64,000 bases of DNA from Hellea sp039977295 (GTDB taxonomy: Bacteria; Pseudomonadota; Alphaproteobacteria; Caulobacterales; Maricaulaceae): positions 1,197,065-1,261,064 of the forward strand of contig JBDWDN010000012.1 in NCBI GenBank assembly GCA_039977295.1, in the 5' to 3' direction. Below, one piece after another: positions 1 to 8,493 of this stretch. The position numbers and the translations under genes are program-made. How positions within the stretch are numbered: the first letter of the stretch is position 1; each line of letters starts with the position of its first letter. The notes under the pieces are model-generated. The model was given only the letters and a program-made list of their open reading frames with translations. It was not told where the DNA came from and ran no database searches.

Positions 1-381
1 CTCCCCTTCAAAGCCGTTTATAAAACGGGCGAATTTGCAGGCAAAACAGTTTATAAAACAGGTGAGCTTGCGGGGAAGTCCGTTTACTATACGGGCAAAT
101 ATACAGGCAAAGGCGTCTATGAAACGGGAAAATTCGCAGGCAAGTCTGCCGTAGGAGTTGGTAAAGGCGTTTATTATATCGGCACTGTCCCCGTAAAAAT
201 CACTGATAAGGCCCTGGATACAACGGCCAAAGTTCTGACAGTTACGACCCAGGCCGTTGATGTCAGCGGCAAGGTTGTAACCACAGCGCGCACTATTCAG
301 TCATCAGAGCTTGAAGCCGAACTTGCGGCCATTAAGGGCGTGAGCAACATTCTAAATGTCGTTGTCGACGCCATCACTTAA
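1..381 (+). CDS. 3' part of an 11-residue-repeat protein (5' end outside window)
   Basis: The window opens inside this gene; the last 126 codons are readable in frame 1 and end at TAA 379-381. I do not recognise the family. Four consecutive 11-residue repeats of the pattern V-Y-x-T-G-x-[FLY]-[AT]-G-K-x occupy bases 16-48, 49-81, 82-114 and 115-147, a 33-bp DNA periodicity. A Gly/Lys/Tyr stretch follows, then a Val/Thr-rich region rich in beta-branched residues. The repeats are rich in Lys, Gly and Tyr with no Cys. More repeats may lie upstream. The function is unknown; an envelope or structural role is only a guess from the repeat character. Confidence 0.7.
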   Translation, partial: LPFKAVYKTGEFAGKTVYKTGELAGKSVYYTGKYTGKGVYETGKFAGKSAVGVGKGVYYIGTVPVKITDKALDTTAKVLTVTTQAVDVSGKVVTTARTIQSSELEAELAAIKGVSNILNVVVDAIT

Positions 382-467
382 AACGGCTCACATAGATGTG
401 ACAGCCTAGCCGCATTGAAATGAGGCCAAATTTGTGTTATGTCATCTCCATCACAGGAGACTAAAAA

Positions 468-1076
468 ATGCGTTCCGTCCTAACCTCATCCCTAATCGCC
501 CTTTCATTTGCAATTGCAGCGCCTGCATTGGCCAAAACCCATGGCTATGACACAACTGTGTCCGCGCCTTTAACCTCAGCCGTTAAAATTGAGGTCGTTC
601 TGAGCGAAGATATGGCTCACCGCGCTAATAACTTACCGGAAAAACTCAGCGACCGTAGCGGCGCCAGAGGATTTAACTCAGGGTTTTCAGGCAATGGTTT
701 CTATGGAGACCGCGACCTAGAACGCTTAACGGAGCGTCTACACTCCAAATTTGAGAAAAAACTCTCCAAAAAGGGTATCGAAGTTTCGGATACAGCCCCA
801 ACTGTTCTGCGCATTACGATTGAAGACGCAAAGCCTAACCGCCCTACTTTTAACCAGCTCAGCAAAGAACCGGGACTATCCTATCAAAGCTTTGGCAATG
901 GCGGCGCGGAGTTGCAGGCAGAATTGATTGCGGCAGGCGGGCAGTCTCTGGGCACCATGTCTTATCAATTCTATGAGAACAATATTCGCGATGCCAAATA
1001 TGGCGGGACCTGGGGCGATGCCCACCGCGCCTTTGGCCGCTTTGCCAGCAAGGCTGCTAAGACATTGGCCAATTAG
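468..1076 (+). CDS. Secreted conserved hypothetical protein
   Basis: Protein of 202 residues with a clear Sec signal peptide (about 1-22, ending A-P-A-L-A before Lys23). A good Shine-Dalgarno AGGAG lies 8 nt before the ATG. The mature part is mixed alpha/beta. It has a stretch that reads as 'lower-case' envelope protein features: a beta strand after residue 37 (VKIEVVLSED), a charged helix DRDLERLTERLHSKFEKKL, and a second strand VLRITIEDA. The pattern resembles small periplasmic or outer-membrane proteins of the DUF3313/DUF4410 type, but I cannot assign a family with certainty. It has no lipobox and no catalytic motif. It stands alone between the partial repeat protein and the convergent queE. 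Confidence 0.75.
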   Translation: MRSVLTSSLIALSFAIAAPALAKTHGYDTTVSAPLTSAVKIEVVLSEDMAHRANNLPEKLSDRSGARGFNSGFSGNGFYGDRDLERLTERLHSKFEKKLSKKGIEVSDTAPTVLRITIEDAKPNRPTFNQLSKEPGLSYQSFGNGGAELQAELIAAGGQSLGTMSYQFYENNIRDAKYGGTWGDAHRAFGRFASKAAKTLAN

Positions 1077-1098
1077 AGTAGCCCAACAGAAAAATCCA

Positions 1099-1770
1099 CT
1101 ACGGCACACCTAGATACTTGTGGGTCTGCACGCTCAGCCGCCATTGCGGATGAGCTAAGCAATAATCAATGGCCGCCTGCTGATTGTTATTTTCGGCGTG
1201 GGCGGCTTTTTTTATGCCCAAATAGCTGTCATCGCGCGGCTGTAAGCAGAAATTTTCAAATTCAAGATGCGTGAAATCTTCAGGCTTGTTCTCAGCTTGC
1301 GGGAAAACGAGTTTTAATTCATGGCCAGAGGTCTGAACTAGGTCAGCATTTGCTTTTGGAGATACGCATATCCAATCTAGCCCCTCTGGCGCTTTTATCG
1401 TCCCATTGGTTTCAACGGCAACTTTGAACCCCGCTTTGTGGAACGCCGTAATCAAAGGCCCGTCCAATTGCAGTAGCGGTTCTCCGCCTGTGCATATCAC
1501 CCAAGGCTGTCCAGCTTTCTTAGTTCCATTGGATGGCCAATGCTTCGACGCCGCCTTCACCAAATCCTCGGCCTCTTTGAACTTCCCGCCATTAGGGCCG
1601 TTCGTGCCAATAAAATCAGTATCGCAAAATTTACAGATCGCCGAAGCGCGGTCTTTCTCGAGGCCGCTCCACAGATTACACCCTGCAAAACGAAGGAATA
1701 CGGCCGCTATTCCCGTCTGGGCACCCTCGCCTTGGACGGTCAGGTAAATTTCTTTAACGCTATAAGTCAT
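1099..1770 (-). CDS. queE: 7-carboxy-7-deazaguanine synthase (radical SAM)
   Basis: QueE rearranges 6-carboxytetrahydropterin to 7-carboxy-7-deazaguanine in queuosine/preQ0 synthesis. The cluster-binding cysteines are C31, C46 and C49, a CX14CX2C variant known in some QueE proteins instead of the standard CX3CX2C. An N-terminal TVQGEG motif and a downstream ICTGGEPLLQ glycine-rich SAM motif are present. I chose the ATG at 1770 because it overlaps the queC stop as ATGA; an upstream in-frame start at 1818 would intrude 52 nt into queC and add a sequence not typical of the family. Length 223 residues. It is co-transcribed behind queC. Confidence 0.93.
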   Translation of the reverse strand: MTYSVKEIYLTVQGEGAQTGIAAVFLRFAGCNLWSGLEKDRASAICKFCDTDFIGTNGPNGGKFKEAEDLVKAASKHWPSNGTKKAGQPWVICTGGEPLLQLDGPLITAFHKAGFKVAVETNGTIKAPEGLDWICVSPKANADLVQTSGHELKLVFPQAENKPEDFTHLEFENFCLQPRDDSYLGIKKAAHAENNNQQAAIDYCLAHPQWRLSVQTHKYLGVP

Positions 1771-2465
1771 GCCGTATACTCCGCCCAGCCCTTGGCCCGA
1801 AGCACGCAAGCTGGACAAGTTCCGCAGCCATAACCCCAGTCAAAGCGCTCGCCCCGTGTTCCCCTATAGCAGGTGTGGCTATCCTCAATGATGAGGTCAA
1901 TGAGCTTTTGCCCGCCAAGTGTTTCAGCCAGGTCCCAAGCCCCGGCTTTGGACAGGTGCATTAAGGGCGTTTCCAAGATGTAAGTCTTATCCATCCCCAA
2001 GGAAATTGCCAACATTTGCGCGTCTAATGTGTCTTTACGGCAATCAGGGTAGCCCGAAAAATCAGCCTCGCACATGCCGCCAATAAGCGCCGTAATACCC
2101 CGCCGATATCCAAGAGCCGCGGCAAAGTTTAAGAATATCAAATTCCGGCCCGGAACAAATGTATCGGGCAAACCTTCTTGGGTCATTTTAATTTCAGCAT
2201 CACGGGTCAGAGAAGTCTCGCTAATGGCGCCAAGCGCCGAAAGATCAACAACATGATCTTCGCCTAGTTTTGTGCCCCATTTTGGGAACGCGGCGCGTAT
2301 ATTCGCTAAAACAACCTTACGGCACTCCATTTCAACCGCGTGGCGTTGTTCATAGTTAAATCCAATGGTTTCCACATGATCATATTTATCTAGCGCCCAC
2401 GCCAAGCATGTCGCCGAGTCTTGGCCGCCTGAAAACATGATTAAAGCTTTGGTCTTTTGCGTCAT
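1767..2465 (-). CDS. queC: 7-cyano-7-deazaguanine synthase
   Basis: QueC uses ATP and ammonia to convert 7-carboxy-7-deazaguanine to preQ0. The PP-loop signature SGGQDS is at residues 12-17. The C-terminal zinc site is visible as C199, C214, C217 and C220 (the last three in CGTCPAC). Its 232 residues match the family. It is the first gene of a two-gene operon with queE (4-bp ATGA overlap). The other queuosine genes (queD, queF, tgt) are not in this window. Confidence 0.95.
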   Translation of the reverse strand: MTQKTKALIMFSGGQDSATCLAWALDKYDHVETIGFNYEQRHAVEMECRKVVLANIRAAFPKWGTKLGEDHVVDLSALGAISETSLTRDAEIKMTQEGLPDTFVPGRNLIFLNFAAALGYRRGITALIGGMCEADFSGYPDCRKDTLDAQMLAISLGMDKTYILETPLMHLSKAGAWDLAETLGGQKLIDLIIEDSHTCYRGTRGERFDWGYGCGTCPACVLRAKGWAEYTA

Positions 2466-2598
2466 GGGCGCGCCTATATCGCTTTAATTTACGCCTGACC
2501 AGTCCCCTTCGGCACAACTTGGTCTGGCTTGGCATCATTCTTGTATCTCTTGAGAGGAGAAAGAATCGGAATAATAAACGGCGAAGAGCGAATCTAAG

Positions 2599-3111
2599 AT
2601 GAAAATTAAAACTATGAGATTCAAGAAACGCTATATCGCGATCGGCCTCATCGGTTTGGAGGTTGTGTCCATACCCGTCTCTGCTCAAATCATTGATAAG
2701 GTTGCATTCTCGGTGCCGCAAAAAGTTATATCTGTGCCTTTTCCGTCAGAAGCTGGTGTCACCAAATTCTTGGTCTCCTCCAATGCCCCATTCGCTGTAA
2801 TTTCTGAAAATGCGATAGGTGAGTTTCAGGTGAATGTCCAAGTTAGCGGCCAAGTAAATGGGAACGCTTTCGGCTCAAACGCTCAATTGCCAGGCGCAGA
2901 ATCAAGCTGCGCGGCACAAACCGCCGCGTCACCCACAAAAGTCTATGAAGCTGTCCGCAAAACAGCGGCGCAGCCGGGTGATGTCCTTACACAGGCCGTT
3001 ATTGTGCAAATTCGGTATGACGCGGAGATCTCGCCAGATTTTAACATTATTACGCAAGATAAAGCTAAGCGTATTTCGAGTGCAGCAGCTTGCGAAACTA
3101 CGCTGTCCTAA
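2599..3111 (+). CDS. Secreted hypothetical protein
   Basis: Protein of 170 residues beginning with a Lys/Arg-rich n-region and a hydrophobic segment (about 12-29, ending VSA before Gln), which reads as a signal peptide. The mature part is rich in Val, Ser and Ala, with two Cys (in ESSCAAQ and the near-terminal AACETT) that could form a disulfide. A second ATG at 2614 would shorten the n-region. No family is recognised. It is transcribed divergently from queC (133-bp gap) and its 3' end overlaps the 3' end of convergent recQ by 14 bp. Confidence 0.65.
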   Translation: MKIKTMRFKKRYIAIGLIGLEVVSIPVSAQIIDKVAFSVPQKVISVPFPSEAGVTKFLVSSNAPFAVISENAIGEFQVNVQVSGQVNGNAFGSNAQLPGAESSCAAQTAASPTKVYEAVRKTAAQPGDVLTQAVIVQIRYDAEISPDFNIITQDKAKRISSAAACETTLS

Positions 3112-4897
3112 TCGCGTCTAAAAACGCTTCGCCGTAACGGTCAAATTTCGTTTCGCCGACACCTGAGACGTCCAGCATTTCAGCGCGCGTCGTCGGTGTT
3201 TTAGAGACCATATCGATGAGCGTCGCGTCCGAGAAAACCACAAAGGCGGGTTTTCCAATTTCACGGGAAAATTCCATCCTAAGGGTTTTAAGCTTGGCGA
3301 GCAGTGACTGCTCGTCAGCGCTAAGCGCTGTCTCGATAAGTGCCTTACGCGCAGTCTTGGCTGATTTTGCCACGCGCCCCTTTGCAGGTTCTTTGCATTT
3401 GAACTTTGCCTGGCCTGCAAGAATATCAAGGGCGCCCGCTTCCAGCGTCAAAGCGCCGTAGCGGCTGATATCCATTGTTAAAACCCCTGCTGCCACAGCT
3501 TGCCGAATAAGGGCCTGCATATAAGGTTTCGCATAGTCGCTGCCTTTGCCAAAGGCGTCTAGGCCGTCATGGGAAAATTGCACGATGCGGTCCGTCGCCT
3601 CCCCGCGCGCGACCGCAATAACATGTGTTGTCCCAAAGCGCTGACCCGTCTGCGAGATGGCGGAAAATAGCGCCTTAGCGGGCTCGGTTGCATCAATCAT
3701 TTCGGGCGGAGAAATACAATTATCACAATTTCCGCAAGGCGCCTGGTTTTCCCCAAAGTAATTGAGCAAGACCTGCCGGCGACAACCAGACGCTTCAGCG
3801 TAACCCAGCAGCGCATCTAGGCGCTTATGCTCTCGCATTTGATGCTCACTATCGGAGCCATCCTCGCTGATAAATTGACGCCGCATGCGGATATCATCAA
3901 GCCCGTAAACAAGCGCTGTAACGGCAGGTTGTCCGTCACGCCCTGCTCGGCCGATTTCCTGGTAATAAGCTTCAAGGCTTCCTGGAATATTCGTATGATA
4001 AACAAAACGAATATCGGGCTTATCAATACCCATACCAAACGCAATTGTCGCAACTATTACAACTCCGTCTTCAGCCATAAAACGTTCTTGATTTTCGAAC
4101 CGCGTTTCTGACGGCATACCTGCATGATAAGGCAAAGCATTATAGCCTGCCGCCTTCAACACGCCTGCAAATTTCTCGGTGTTTTTACGCGAAAGGCAAT
4201 AGACAATACCTGACTGCCCTTCTGTCGTTTTCATAAACTCCAAAAGCTGCTGCGAGCGATTGCGCAAAGGTGAAACGGCGAGTGATAGATTCGGGCGGTC
4301 AAAGCCTTGAACCATTGTTTTACCGCGGCCCCCGAAGAGTTTATCGGCAATATCTTGGCGCGTGAGTTCATCCGCCGTGGCCGTAAAGGCTGCAACTCTG
4401 GCGTCCGGGAACAGATCTTTTAAATCTTGGAGCTGCGCATATTCAGGGCGAAACGCAGGTCCCCATTTAGAGACGCAATGCGCTTCATCGACAACGAACA
4501 TGGCGGGATTGAGCGCCTTCATCGCCGAGAGCATGCGTCCTGTCATGAGACGCTCAGGCGACATATAAAGCAGCTTCGCGCCGCCATGCGTCACAGATTG
4601 CCATTCAGCTATATTCTCTTCCCGTGTTTGGCCAGAATGTAGACAGCCGACTTTGACGCCGTTCATGCGCAAGCCTGCAACTTGGTTATCCATCAAGGCC
4701 ACGAGCGGAGAGATTACGATAGTTGGGCGTTCAAAAAGCAATGCGGGAACTTGGTAGCACAGAGATTTACCTGCGCCCGTTGGCATAACCGCAAGGATCG
4801 ACTCGCCGCCCACTAGCGCATTAATCACTTCTTCTTGGCCGGGGCGAAAGCCAGGAAAGCCAAAGGTATTTTGAATTATCGACTCAGCGCTGGACAT
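3098..4897 (-). CDS. recQ: ATP-dependent DNA helicase RecQ
   Basis: A 3'-5' SF2 DNA helicase for recombination and stalled-fork repair. In order it has the Q-motif/FRPGQ (about residue 17-21), Walker A PTGAGKS (39-45), the DEAH box in VVDEAHCVSKWG, the helicase-C motif QEIGRAGRDG, a RecQ zinc-binding region (C-R-R-Q ... CGNCDNC), a winged-helix RQC region and a C-terminal HRDC domain. I prefer the ATG at 4897 (MSSAES, 599 residues) over the longest frame at 4933, since the extra 12 residues are not typical and would overlap the divergent transporter's upstream region. Confidence 0.95.
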   Translation of the reverse strand: MSSAESIIQNTFGFPGFRPGQEEVINALVGGESILAVMPTGAGKSLCYQVPALLFERPTIVISPLVALMDNQVAGLRMNGVKVGCLHSGQTREENIAEWQSVTHGGAKLLYMSPERLMTGRMLSAMKALNPAMFVVDEAHCVSKWGPAFRPEYAQLQDLKDLFPDARVAAFTATADELTRQDIADKLFGGRGKTMVQGFDRPNLSLAVSPLRNRSQQLLEFMKTTEGQSGIVYCLSRKNTEKFAGVLKAAGYNALPYHAGMPSETRFENQERFMAEDGVVIVATIAFGMGIDKPDIRFVYHTNIPGSLEAYYQEIGRAGRDGQPAVTALVYGLDDIRMRRQFISEDGSDSEHQMREHKRLDALLGYAEASGCRRQVLLNYFGENQAPCGNCDNCISPPEMIDATEPAKALFSAISQTGQRFGTTHVIAVARGEATDRIVQFSHDGLDAFGKGSDYAKPYMQALIRQAVAAGVLTMDISRYGALTLEAGALDILAGQAKFKCKEPAKGRVAKSAKTARKALIETALSADEQSLLAKLKTLRMEFSREIGKPAFVVFSDATLIDMVSKTPTTRAEMLDVSGVGETKFDRYGEAFLDAIRTA

Positions 4898-4949
4898 GTC
4901 ACATGTCGTGGCCTTGCGCGAAGCAAATTGCAACGGTAAGAGCCGCCTT

Positions 4950-6842
4950 ATGGTTGATAATTATGATGAAAGCCGCTCCAGCGGCGCTGCCCTTACCGCT
5001 TCGATAGAAGAAGATAAGGATAAGCGCGGAAAAGCGCGAAGCGTGAAGCCGCTGCGTCAGCTTTGGCCATTTATTGCGCGTTATCCTTTCACGCTCAGCG
5101 CTTTTCTAGTATTTCTTATGTTAGCCGCCCTCTTGAACCTTGGCATTACAGAGGCTTTCCGTGTTATTGTAGACTGCGGATTTGGAGGTGACAAAACTGT
5201 CTCTGAGAGCTGCTCTCGGTATGCTCTCGGCGAGACGAATCAGATGGGCTCATATTTTAAATTCGGTATGATCGTTGGACTCGGGCTGGCGGTTTTTAGT
5301 GCCTTGCGCTTCTACTTCATCAGTGTGTTAGGCCAGCGCGTGATAACAGACATTCGAACGGCAGCTTATGATAAACTCACACGTTTATCCCCAGAGTATT
5401 TTGAACGCGTGCACACAGGCGAAGTTCTCTCGCGCTTGACCACAGACACAACATTGATTGAGACTGTCATCGGCTCGTCTGTTTCATTTGCGGTTCGCTC
5501 TATTGCTGTATCGATAGGTGCGCTCATTTGGATGTTTCTCATTAGCTGGAAGCTTACCTTGCTCGTCGCTGCGATTGGCCCAATTGTTCTCGTGCCAGCA
5601 ATACTTATTGGCAAACGCATACGTACCCTATCGATGTCGAGTCAGGATAATCTCGCTAATGCTTCTGGCCGCGCAGGTGAAAGTCTTGGCGCTATCCAAA
5701 CAGTGCAAGCTTTTACACGCGAAGCCAAGGAACGCGCTGATTTTACCAATGCGGTGGAGCGCACGTTCGACGCCCATAAAAAGCGAATTTTAGTCCGAAG
5801 CTTCATGACCCTTATTATTTTTGGTCTGGGGATGGTCGGCATGATTGGCGTGATGTGGTTTGGCGCTAGCGAAGTCGCGGCAGCTCAAGCAAGTGGCGGT
5901 GAGGATGGTCTTTCTAGCGGAATGATTACGCAGTTTACATTGCTAGCTTTTATGGTTGTCTCAAGCACTGGCTTTCTAACCGGAACGTGGACGGAGCTCC
6001 TTAGAGCCTCTGGGGCTACAGAGCGTGTCATGGAAATTCTCGGTGAAGACCCAATCATTAAAGCTCCCGAGAATCCAGCGCTCCTCACCAATGCAGAGGG
6101 CACGATAAGTTTTGAAAATGTCAATTTCGTCTATCCTTCCCGCCCCACAGAGCAAACTTTAAATGATGTAAGCTTTTCGATTAAGGCTGGCGAAACCGTC
6201 GCCTTGGTTGGACCATCTGGCGCGGGTAAATCAACTATCTTCCAAGTCCTATTACGCTTTTACGATACGCAGTCAGGACTCGTTACGATAGACGGCGTGC
6301 CCATCACAAAGCTCTCGCCACAAGACCTTCGCCGCCAATTTGCGATCGTACAGCAAAACACGCCGCTCTTTTCAGGCTCTGCTATGGAGAATATCCGCTA
6401 TGGCCGTGAAGGCGCAACGGATGCTGACGTTATTTCGGCTGCGAAAGCGGCTTTTGCGCATGAATTTATTGAGAAATTACCCGAAGGATATCTCACGGAT
6501 TTAGGCGAGTCTGCCGTAACGCTCTCGGGCGGGCAACGCCAGCGCGTCGCGATTGCGCGGGCCATCCTACGGGACGCGCCTGTTTTGTTGCTGGATGAAG
6601 CGACAAGCGCGCTAGACGCCGAAAGCGAACGCGCCGTGCAACAAGCTTTTGAAGATATGTCGAAAACAAAAACTACGCTCGTCATTGCACACCGCTTAGC
6701 CACTGTGCTCAAAGCTGACCGCATAATTGTGATGGATGAAGGCCGCATTATTGAAACAGGAACACATAAAGAATTGCTCGAGAATAAAGGCCTTTATGCC
6801 CGCCTTGCTAGGCTTCAATTCGATGCGACAGCTAGTCTGTAA
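4950..6842 (+). CDS. MsbA-like ABC exporter (fused permease-ATPase)
   Basis: A half-size ABCB-type exporter of 630 residues: an N-terminal domain with about six membrane segments (first near residues 35-60) and a C-terminal ATPase. The nucleotide-binding domain has Walker A GPSGAGKS at 421-428, signature LSGGQRQR from 525, Walker B VLLLDEATSALD and the H-loop IAHRLAT. Such proteins homodimerise in the inner membrane. The closest named class is the alphaproteobacterial MsbA/'subfamily B' multidrug or lipid A exporters; the actual substrate cannot be read from sequence. The ATG at 4950 is preferred to an in-frame one at 4896, which would abut divergent recQ. A roughly 45-residue charged cytoplasmic N-terminus precedes the first membrane segment. 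Confidence 0.88.
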   Translation: MVDNYDESRSSGAALTASIEEDKDKRGKARSVKPLRQLWPFIARYPFTLSAFLVFLMLAALLNLGITEAFRVIVDCGFGGDKTVSESCSRYALGETNQMGSYFKFGMIVGLGLAVFSALRFYFISVLGQRVITDIRTAAYDKLTRLSPEYFERVHTGEVLSRLTTDTTLIETVIGSSVSFAVRSIAVSIGALIWMFLISWKLTLLVAAIGPIVLVPAILIGKRIRTLSMSSQDNLANASGRAGESLGAIQTVQAFTREAKERADFTNAVERTFDAHKKRILVRSFMTLIIFGLGMVGMIGVMWFGASEVAAAQASGGEDGLSSGMITQFTLLAFMVVSSTGFLTGTWTELLRASGATERVMEILGEDPIIKAPENPALLTNAEGTISFENVNFVYPSRPTEQTLNDVSFSIKAGETVALVGPSGAGKSTIFQVLLRFYDTQSGLVTIDGVPITKLSPQDLRRQFAIVQQNTPLFSGSAMENIRYGREGATDADVISAAKAAFAHEFIEKLPEGYLTDLGESAVTLSGGQRQRVAIARAILRDAPVLLLDEATSALDAESERAVQQAFEDMSKTKTTLVIAHRLATVLKADRIIVMDEGRIIETGTHKELLENKGLYARLARLQFDATASL

Positions 6843-7444
6843 TGGACCTCGTTGCGGCGTAGAAATGGCGGTACGAAAGGCGCATCGTAAAATGCGTATT
6901 CAGGACCGCCGGTTATTTTTAGCCCCTGCGCTGCAACGAAATCATCTAATTTAGCTTGATGCTTTTTAAGGCTCTTCATCTTCCCTCGTCCCGAAAAGCG
7001 AATACTCACCTTCCTGTAAGGGTTGCTCTCAAAAATTCGAATATCTGGGTCTGTTGGCTTTGGGAGCGATTCCATAGAGTATTCAGACGGCATCATAAAA
7101 TTTATTGTCCACTGTCCGTCTTGTTCAGGGGTTTGCATAACGGGCGCCGTCATCGCAATCTTTTCGCTCTTGGGTTTTTGAGTCACAGGCGACGTCATCG
7201 CAATTTTTGCGTTGGGTTGATTATCGCCAAAAATGAAAGCCGCGAGTTTACGAAAGCCTCTATTCGCGGCTTGGCCGCGATCCCCTGTCACTTTGACTTC
7301 AGCCAAAAGCATGGGGGGATATTCCCGTATCTCAAATTTACCCTCCGTCTTTACAACAGTATAATCAGGCTTTTCAGTTGCCATCGCATTTGCCCCCAAC
7401 AGAAATGAGATGGCGAGCATAAAGCTCATCAAAATGTAGCGCAT
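6815..7444 (-). CDS. SOUL family haem-binding protein, exported
   Basis: The mature protein carries SOUL/HEBP features: YTVVKTEGKFEIREYPP near the start, the FIFGDN/RGFRKLAAFI helix, two tandem 'KIAMT[SA]PV' strands, and a WTINFMMPSEY strand. Family members bind haem or tetrapyrroles. The chosen ATG at 7444 gives 209 residues with a signal peptide of about 22 residues ending A-N-A-M-A, so the protein probably acts in the periplasm. The longer frame to 7624 has no reason to be used and overlaps glk. Its 3' end overlaps the convergent ABC transporter gene by 28 bp. Confidence 0.88.
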   Translation of the reverse strand: MRYILMSFMLAISFLLGANAMATEKPDYTVVKTEGKFEIREYPPMLLAEVKVTGDRGQAANRGFRKLAAFIFGDNQPNAKIAMTSPVTQKPKSEKIAMTAPVMQTPEQDGQWTINFMMPSEYSMESLPKPTDPDIRIFESNPYRKVSIRFSGRGKMKSLKKHQAKLDDFVAAQGLKITGGPEYAFYDAPFVPPFLRRNEVHYRLAVASN

Positions 7445-7536
7445 ATTCAATCTCCATGCCTTACATACGGCGAAGATCTCTGGTTGGTCTTTTAAAAATG
7501 CAGTTCTTGGCAGGTCGTCGTGATTTAGGCTGTAAC

Positions 7537-8493
7537 CTATTTTTCCAGCACCATTGCAGCCGCGCCGTAAAGCGCAACGAAATGCGCTTTCATCAGGCGA
7601 ACTGGCACATCTTGTATGAACCAACTCCCATTGCCGCGCTGCCTAAAGCGGTCTTTGAAATTGGACTCCGCGATGAACGGGGATATGTGGCGCGTTACGC
7701 CGCCCGCTAATACCACGCCGCCAACAGCCCCCATAGTGAAGGCCGTATTGCCCGCAAAGGTCGCGAGAATATCGCAGAACATCAAAGCTGTTTCGCGCGA
7801 AACAGATTTAGGATTTACTTCAGCTGCGGCGACAACTTCATTTTCCCGTGTGCACGTGGCCGGCTCGCCTCTGATCTCGCATAGCGCCGTGTAAAGGCGA
7901 TAAAGTCCCGGGCCCGAGATAAGCGTTTCCGCGGCTACATAGCCTAGCTTTTTCTGCCAATAAGAAAGAACTTGGACTTCAACATCATTTTGCGGCGCAA
8001 AAGCCGTATGCCCGCCTTCGGTCGGGATTATCAGCGGTGGTTTCCCCGGCAATATGCAGGACACACCCAGACCTGTCCCCGGCCCCATAACGGCAACCGG
8101 TTTATTGTAATTGACCTTGCCCTCTATCAAAATATCAAAGCCGTCATCTGGAATGACGGTCGCGCCATTTGCCATGGCAACAAAATCATTCAGGACAACA
8201 GCCTCTTCAAATCCGAATGTCTTGATGAGATTGTCTTCGGATACGATCCAATTCACATTCGTCATACGAATTTCATCGTCGAATTTTGGGCCCGCAAAGG
8301 CGAAAGCGGCGCGAGTCGGCTTGGCCTCTTGATGTGATAAATATTCCTTCACGACATCATTAAAGTGCCCATAGTCTTTGACGGCAAAGCGCTCCGAATG
8401 ATGTAATTCTATTGTGCCAAGAGAGTTGCGCTGGGCCAAAGCCAAACGGCAATTCGTGCCGCCGACGTCCCCTACAACCGTCACAGGCCCCAT
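7537..8493 (-). CDS. glk: Glucokinase
   Basis: ATP-dependent phosphorylation of glucose to glucose 6-phosphate, feeding the Entner-Doudoroff enzymes encoded upstream. Sugar-kinase motifs are visible: the phosphate-1 loop VGDVGGTNCRLAL near the N-terminus, GPGTGLGVS, and the EGGH motif (PTEGGHTAF) of the bacterial glucokinase family. The ATG at 8493 shares one base with the edd stop (TAATG) and its N-terminus aligns with known Glk starts; a GTG at 8505 is an alternative adding four residues. Length 318 residues. It is the last gene of zwf-pgl-edd-glk. Confidence 0.94.
   Translation of the reverse strand: MGPVTVVGDVGGTNCRLALAQRNSLGTIELHHSERFAVKDYGHFNDVVKEYLSHQEAKPTRAAFAFAGPKFDDEIRMTNVNWIVSEDNLIKTFGFEEAVVLNDFVAMANGATVIPDDGFDILIEGKVNYNKPVAVMGPGTGLGVSCILPGKPPLIIPTEGGHTAFAPQNDVEVQVLSYWQKKLGYVAAETLISGPGLYRLYTALCEIRGEPATCTRENEVVAAAEVNPKSVSRETALMFCDILATFAGNTAFTMGAVGGVVLAGGVTRHISPFIAESNFKDRFRQRGNGSWFIQDVPVRLMKAHFVALYGAAAMVLEK

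Noticed and set aside
7445..7624. N-terminal extension of the SOUL protein overlapping glk
   Set aside because: The signal peptide begins at 7444, and the extension has no family support and overlaps the convergent-free coding end of glk on the same strand.
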